Source: Paenibacillus sp. MBLB1832 (GTDB taxonomy: Bacteria > Bacillota > Bacilli > Paenibacillales > NBRC-103111). Taken from it: DNA of 64,000 nt. A model generated the notes under the pieces. The model was not told where the DNA came from and searched no databases. It saw only the letters and a list, made by a program, of their open reading frames with translations. The position numbers were made by a program, and so were the translations under genes. The DNA is taken from assembly GCF_032271945.1 (NCBI RefSeq), contig NZ_CP130319.1:4235001-4299000 (forward strand), written 5' to 3'. Shown piece by piece: positions 60,652-64,000 of the stretch (position 1 is the first letter of the stretch; every line of letters starts with the position of its first letter).

Positions 60652-60752
60652 AATCTTTCGGCGGCTGGCTGGCTGCTTGTCCCTAAGCAGGAGAAGTAAA
60701 GCCCCTGTAGCTTTGCGTCACTGGCTTTCGCCAGCTTTGCCTTTGTCGAGAT
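60652..60752 (-). ncRNA. c-di-GMP-I riboswitch (GEMM-I)
   Basis: The minus strand shows the GEMM-I core in order: GGCAAAG, the P2 hairpin CUGGC-GAAA-GCCAG, GACGCAAAGCUA, a P3 hairpin CUGCUU/AAGCAG, and the closing AGCCAGCCAGCCGCCGAA. These match the conserved ligand-binding nucleotides and the GAAA tetraloop of the class. The terminator right after it indicates transcriptional control. Whether c-di-GMP turns the gene on or off is not decided. Confidence 0.88.
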
Positions 60753-60864
60753 GACGTGCAAGCAAATAGTTAGATAAAGCGTAATGTTGATCTTTATACT
60801 CTCAAGAATAAGGGAAGTCGTTCACAATTCGAATAGTTCCATGGAACCATTTTTACGAAATCCA

Positions 60865-62088
60865 TCAAAAAACTTGCATTTTCGACGAACTTTTTACCGA
60901 AATATGACGTTTCGTGCCCCTCCAGTAGAAAATCGAGCCAACCATCGACAAAATTGCAATGAGAAGAAACAGCGTTTTCCCGCCAAAAGACACAAGCAAG
61001 AAGCCGCCGATCCAAGGCCCCATAAAGTGGCCCAGATTCGTTAATGTTTGCGCCCCGAAATAGGTACCTCGCATGTTCTCTGGAGCAAGCTTATCAATCA
61101 GCAGATTAGCGGCTGGATAATTCAAAATTTCACCAAAGGTGAAAATACCCATGGAGATGATGAGCCAAGTCAGCGAATGCGAGAAGGCAAATCCCACATC
61201 ACCGAGTGCAAACATGATGTTGCCAACGATGATCGCGGTTAACGGGGGATACTTCTCAGCCCACTTACCAAGCGGAATCTGCATGGCAATCACGACAATC
61301 GCATTGGCGCTCATGAGCACCGCGAACATGTTGACACCATTGGTGAAATCCATCTGAAGATACTGGGAGAGTGTTACCATAACCTGCGAGTAGCCAATCG
61401 CCCCAATGATGCCGCCGATGATGTACAAACGGAAAGTCATGTCTTTGCGAATGACATTCCATGCCGATCCGAACGTTATCTTCGACTTCTTCTCCCCTTC
61501 AATTTGCTTGATGCCAAATTTAATGAGGAGCGCGTACAACGTAATGCCGTAAATTAAATAAATAACGCCTGTCAGCAGAAAAGGCAGCGCACCGTTCATC
61601 GTCGCAAAAAAAGCGCCGAGCAGCGGGCCGACAGCCACACCGATGTTAATCGCCATATAGCGCAGCGAGAACACTTGTCTCCGCTTCGCAGGTTCCGTTA
61701 AATCAGCCATTAACGCTTGAGACACTGGCTCATAGAACGAGCGGCACAACCCATTGAGCATGTTCAACAGCATAAACAGAACAGGCAGCTTCACAATGCC
61801 AAAACCTAAGAAGACGAAGCCCCATCCGAAAAGTGCCCCAAGCATGATGACACGTCGACCAAATCGGTCAGATAACGTACCACCTACAAATCCGCCTACT
61901 GTTCCTGCCAACGCACCCATCCCAATGACAATCCCGATCAAACTTGGGCTCATATCCGAGTGTTTAGCCAAATAGATAGCGAGGAACGGCAAACTCATTG
62001 AAGAAGCTGCCCTAGCCATAACCGTGCCCAAAATTAATGTATGTACAATCGGATGATAGGCATGTAGAAATTGACGTACACGATTCAT
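60865..62088 (-). CDS. MFS transporter (MdtG/YttB-like multidrug efflux)
   Basis: 407-residue, 12-helix transporter. The helix 2-3 loop GGTLSDRFGRRVIMLG is canonical, and RSFYEPVSQALMADLTEPAKRR covers the helix 4-5 region of DHA1 exporters. The C-terminus is basic. GAAGGGAG precedes the ATG. The ATTACCAATGG element at 62128 lies in its leader region and is mirrored upstream of the divergent gene, suggesting a shared regulator. Substrate unknown. Confidence 0.86.
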   Translation of the reverse strand: MNRVRQFLHAYHPIVHTLILGTVMARAASSMSLPFLAIYLAKHSDMSPSLIGIVIGMGALAGTVGGFVGGTLSDRFGRRVIMLGALFGWGFVFLGFGIVKLPVLFMLLNMLNGLCRSFYEPVSQALMADLTEPAKRRQVFSLRYMAINIGVAVGPLLGAFFATMNGALPFLLTGVIYLIYGITLYALLIKFGIKQIEGEKKSKITFGSAWNVIRKDMTFRLYIIGGIIGAIGYSQVMVTLSQYLQMDFTNGVNMFAVLMSANAIVVIAMQIPLGKWAEKYPPLTAIIVGNIMFALGDVGFAFSHSLTWLIISMGIFTFGEILNYPAANLLIDKLAPENMRGTYFGAQTLTNLGHFMGPWIGGFLLVSFGGKTLFLLIAILSMVGSIFYWRGTKRHISVKSSSKMQVF

Positions 62089-62127
62089 GTGCTCGCGCTC
62101 CCTTCATGGTTGAAGATGAATCAAATA

Positions 62128-62138
62128 ATTACCAATGG
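62128..62138 (+). promoter_or_regulatory. ATTACCAATGG element, copy 1
   Basis: 11-bp element upstream of the MFS gene. Its exact inverse copy lies 97 bp away near the divergent epimerase promoter. Confidence 0.4.
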
Positions 62139-62234
62139 TTAATAAATACACACCGAAGACTTATTATACACGAAAAAGCGAGAATGGTGTCGTTATTTTG
62201 CAAACGAATGAATGCCATCATGATCACAAATCTG

Positions 62235-62245
62235 CCATTGGTAAT
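62235..62245 (-). promoter_or_regulatory. ATTACCAATGG element, copy 2 (inverted)
   Basis: CCATTGGTAAT on the plus strand. It overlaps the likely -35 (TTGGTA) of the epimerase promoter, whose -10 is TATACT at 62263. Confidence 0.4.
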
Positions 62246-62288
62246 GATTGGATGAACTCTTTATACTGATTGTATGGAGGTGTTTCCG

Positions 62289-63179
62289 ATGAAAATAGCA
62301 ATCACAGGCGGCAGCGGCTTTATCGGTAAACGATTAATCGCTTATTGGTTAGAACAAGGTTACGAGCTAATTAACATTTCACGTTCCTCTGCTACCCGTA
62401 TCCCAGGTGTAACAACGGTTACTTGGGATGATCTGAAGATGAAGCCCGATACCCTACAAGGGCTGCATGCCATTGTCAACTTAGCTGGCGAATCGATCAG
62501 TCAGCGGTGGACAGCGGCGGCCAAATCTCGTATCATTCAGTCCCGCTTAGACGCAGCGGCTAACGTTGCCAAACTCGTTGCAAGTATGGACGTGAAGCCG
62601 CGTGTCGTTGTGAATGCATCCGGGATGTCCTATTACGGAACGTCAGAAACGGACACTTTCGACGAGACTAGCCCATTCCGAAACACGGATTTCTTAGCAT
62701 CCGTTGTTAAGCAGTGGGAGCATGCCGCCGATCAAATCCAAGGAACTCGCGTGGTGAAAGTTCGTGTTGGACTTGTGCTGGATAACCTCGAAGGCGCTTT
62801 TCCGAAAATGGCTTTGCCTTATAAGCTTGGTGTTGGAGGTACCGTCGGCAGCGGCAGACAATGGATGTCATGGATCCATATCGATGACATGGTGCGTTTA
62901 ATTGATTTCTGCGTAGATCACGATGATATTGAAGGTCCTGTCAACGCAACGGCTCCCAATCCCGTGACGAATCAACAATTTGGACGTACATTGGCGACTG
63001 TTATGAGAAGACCGAATATATTCCCAGTTCCAGCCTTCATGATGAAGCTATTGTTCGGCGAGCTCTCCGTGCTATTGTTGGAGGGTCAGAAGGTCCTGCC
63101 TCGGGTTTTACAGCAGCATGGTTTCGTATGGAAGTTCCCGCAGCTCCAAGAGGCGCTGGCCCAATTGATGAAAAAATAA
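62289..63179 (+). CDS. TIGR01777-family NAD(P)-dependent epimerase (YfhF-like)
   Basis: 296-residue extended-SDR-like protein. The nucleotide motif is ITGGSGFIGKRLIAYWLEQG. IVNLAGESISQRWT and ASGMSYYGTSETDTFDE contain the Ser/Tyr catalytic region, and WMSWIHIDDMVRLI and GPVNATAPNPVTNQQF are family signatures. E. coli YfcH is a relative of unproven role. ATG 62289 follows GGAGG. It is divergent from the MFS gene with a shared inverted element. Confidence 0.88.
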   Translation: MKIAITGGSGFIGKRLIAYWLEQGYELINISRSSATRIPGVTTVTWDDLKMKPDTLQGLHAIVNLAGESISQRWTAAAKSRIIQSRLDAAANVAKLVASMDVKPRVVVNASGMSYYGTSETDTFDETSPFRNTDFLASVVKQWEHAADQIQGTRVVKVRVGLVLDNLEGAFPKMALPYKLGVGGTVGSGRQWMSWIHIDDMVRLIDFCVDHDDIEGPVNATAPNPVTNQQFGRTLATVMRRPNIFPVPAFMMKLLFGELSVLLLEGQKVLPRVLQQHGFVWKFPQLQEALAQLMKK

Positions 63180-63189
63180 CTTTTCTTTT

Positions 63190-63217
63190 CAATTAAAATT
63201 GTGTACAATTTAATTAT
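63190..63217. promoter_or_regulatory. OhrR-like operator over the bsaA promoter
   Basis: CAATTAAAATTG-TGTA-CAATTTAATTATG resembles the Bacillus OhrR operator (paired TACAATTAAATTGTA blocks). The second block contains a TACAAT that can serve as the -10. Confidence 0.55.
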
Positions 63218-63245
63218 GTCAAATACAATTAAAGGTTGTGAGCCT

Positions 63246-63740
63246 ATGAGCATTCATCAATTTCAAGTCCGCACGATCCGCGGTGAAGAGAAATCGCTTG
63301 CCGATTACAACAATCAGGTTCTGCTCATTGTCAACACGGCAACCAAATGCGGGTTTGCCCCTCAGTTTAAGGGGCTTCAAGAACTCCATGATACGTACAA
63401 AGATCAAGGCTTTAGCGTGCTTGGCTTCCCTTGCAACCAATTCAAAGATCAAGAGCCAGGCAATGACGCACAAGTGGAGCAAGCATGCCAATTAAACTTC
63501 GGTGTCAATTTCCCGCTTTTCTCCAAAATTGATGTGAATGGCGCGGATGCGCACCCGTTATACAAATATCTGAAAAGCAAAGCCCCTGGCTTATTCGGTT
63601 CAGGCATTAAATGGAATTTCACGAAATTCCTCGTCGATCAGAATGGTCAAGTCATTAAACGATTCTCACCTACGACGAAACCGCAAAAGATCGAGGCATA
63701 CGTACGCAAGCTGCTTGCCAAGACCGCTGTTCACGCATAA
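63246..63740 (+). CDS. bsaA: Glutathione peroxidase-family thiol peroxidase (BsaA)
   Basis: Thioredoxin-dependent peroxidase of 164 residues. The catalytic Cys35 lies in VNTATKCGFAPQF, the Gln/Trp partners in GFPCNQFKDQEPG and GIKWNFTKFLVD, and a second Cys (ACQLNFG) may resolve the disulfide. ATG 63246 follows AAAGG. Upstream ATG codons at 63201 and 63216 fall within the promoter/operator. An OhrR-like box suggests induction by organic peroxides. Confidence 0.9.
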   Translation: MSIHQFQVRTIRGEEKSLADYNNQVLLIVNTATKCGFAPQFKGLQELHDTYKDQGFSVLGFPCNQFKDQEPGNDAQVEQACQLNFGVNFPLFSKIDVNGADAHPLYKYLKSKAPGLFGSGIKWNFTKFLVDQNGQVIKRFSPTTKPQKIEAYVRKLLAKTAVHA

Positions 63741-63771
63741 TCACAAGCCATCTCTATCGCTTAAAGAAGCA

Positions 63772-63810
63772 TAAAAGCATCCGCCACGAGGGCGGATGCT
63801 TTTATTTTTT
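63772..63810. terminator. Bidirectional terminator between bsaA and the DUF1450 gene
   Basis: AAAAGCATCCGCC pairs with GGCGGATGCTTTT around ACGAG, with T-runs on both strands. Confidence 0.92.
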
Positions 63811-64000
63811 CACATATTTCTTGGCTTTCTCAATGGCTTCATCTTCTGTTTCGCCTGTAATGTAGCGGCCGTTAATAAAAATAAATGCATACCTTTGACA
63901 TGGACCGCAATACGATTTGCAAGCGACTTTGACTTCCGTACCAGGTGCAATCACATCAATTTTGGCTAGGGCCGTTTTCACCTTCATGTGTTTGCACTTG
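63802..64000 (-). CDS. DUF1450-like protein, 5' end outside the window
   Basis: Small cytoplasmic protein. The conserved CKSYCGPCQRYAFIFINGRY continues ITGETEDEAIEKA and matches the YuzB/DUF1450 signature (C..YCG.C, G......E). An ATG is present at 63987, but the frame stays open to the right edge as K-C-K-H-M. Together with relatives that begin with a C..CKH segment, this shows that the true start lies outside. Several Cys suggest metal binding. Function unknown. Confidence 0.75.
   Translation of the reverse strand, partial: KCKHMKVKTALAKIDVIAPGTEVKVACKSYCGPCQRYAFIFINGRYITGETEDEAIEKAKKYVKK

Overview
The window looks like a stretch of chromosome from a Paenibacillus-type Gram-positive spore former. 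The signs are strong AGGAGG-type ribosome binding sites, frequent TTG and GTG starts, sigma-A promoters, intrinsic terminators after most transcription units, a copper-amine-oxidase 'stalk' domain protein, a 28-residue YjcZ-type sporulation peptide, and Bacillota families such as YugP, YitT, YesL, CshA, YtpB, a T-box and a yybP-ykoY riboswitch. I see no rRNA, tRNA, CRISPR array, transposase or prophage. The assignment is an inference from gene content.

Layout. 1-2.2 kb: sugar ABC importer (permease cut by the left edge, plus binding lipoprotein) behind a leader that holds an intrinsic terminator. 2.6-9.8 kb: small membrane peptide, L,D-transpeptidase, and a three-gene operon of CHASE2 adenylate cyclase, secreted FecR protein and NHL/stalk protein. 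10-17 kb: ferredoxin, dinB-mobB, citramalate synthase, TlpA-like thioredoxin, MFS pump, JAMM peptidase. 16.4-19.7 kb: amtB followed by a GlnD-like nucleotidyltransferase and a DnaQ-type exonuclease. 20-27.7 kb: MerR regulator with YugP, LysR regulator, tpx, DUF1499 protein, mntH, xylB, a probable 6S RNA and a YesL protein. 28-36.8 kb: cshA, DUF4178/DUF4247 pair, yitT, tatA, DUF4015 hydrolase, 2-hydroxyacid dehydrogenase, T-box-controlled serS. 36.9-40 kb: pfkA behind a YtpB terpene-synthase cluster. 40-48 kb: transporters, nitroreductase, TetR/MMPL pair, cold-shock protein, methyltransferase. 48-54 kb: manganese riboswitch with terC, pepF, lapA, DUF92, and a GAF-HD-GYP gene broken by a one-base frameshift. 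54-64 kb: FAH hydrolase, CapA, phosphoesterase, two methyltransferases, a nested palindromic repeat, glyoxalase, a c-di-GMP-I riboswitch upstream of an unrecognised 101-residue protein, an MFS pump, an epimerase, a thiol peroxidase under an OhrR-like operator, and a DUF1450 gene cut by the right edge.

Themes. Second-messenger signalling recurs: cAMP synthesis, c-di-GMP breakdown (frameshifted) and c-di-GMP sensing. Metal and oxidant control also recurs: mntH with an MntR-like box, terC under an Mn2+ riboswitch, tpx, and bsaA under an OhrR-like box. The most attractive leads are the c-di-GMP riboswitch over an orphan gene, the cyclase-FecR-stalk operon, the YtpB cluster with its unknown partners, the GlnD-like gene where a PII gene usually sits, and the nested palindrome at 59.2 kb.
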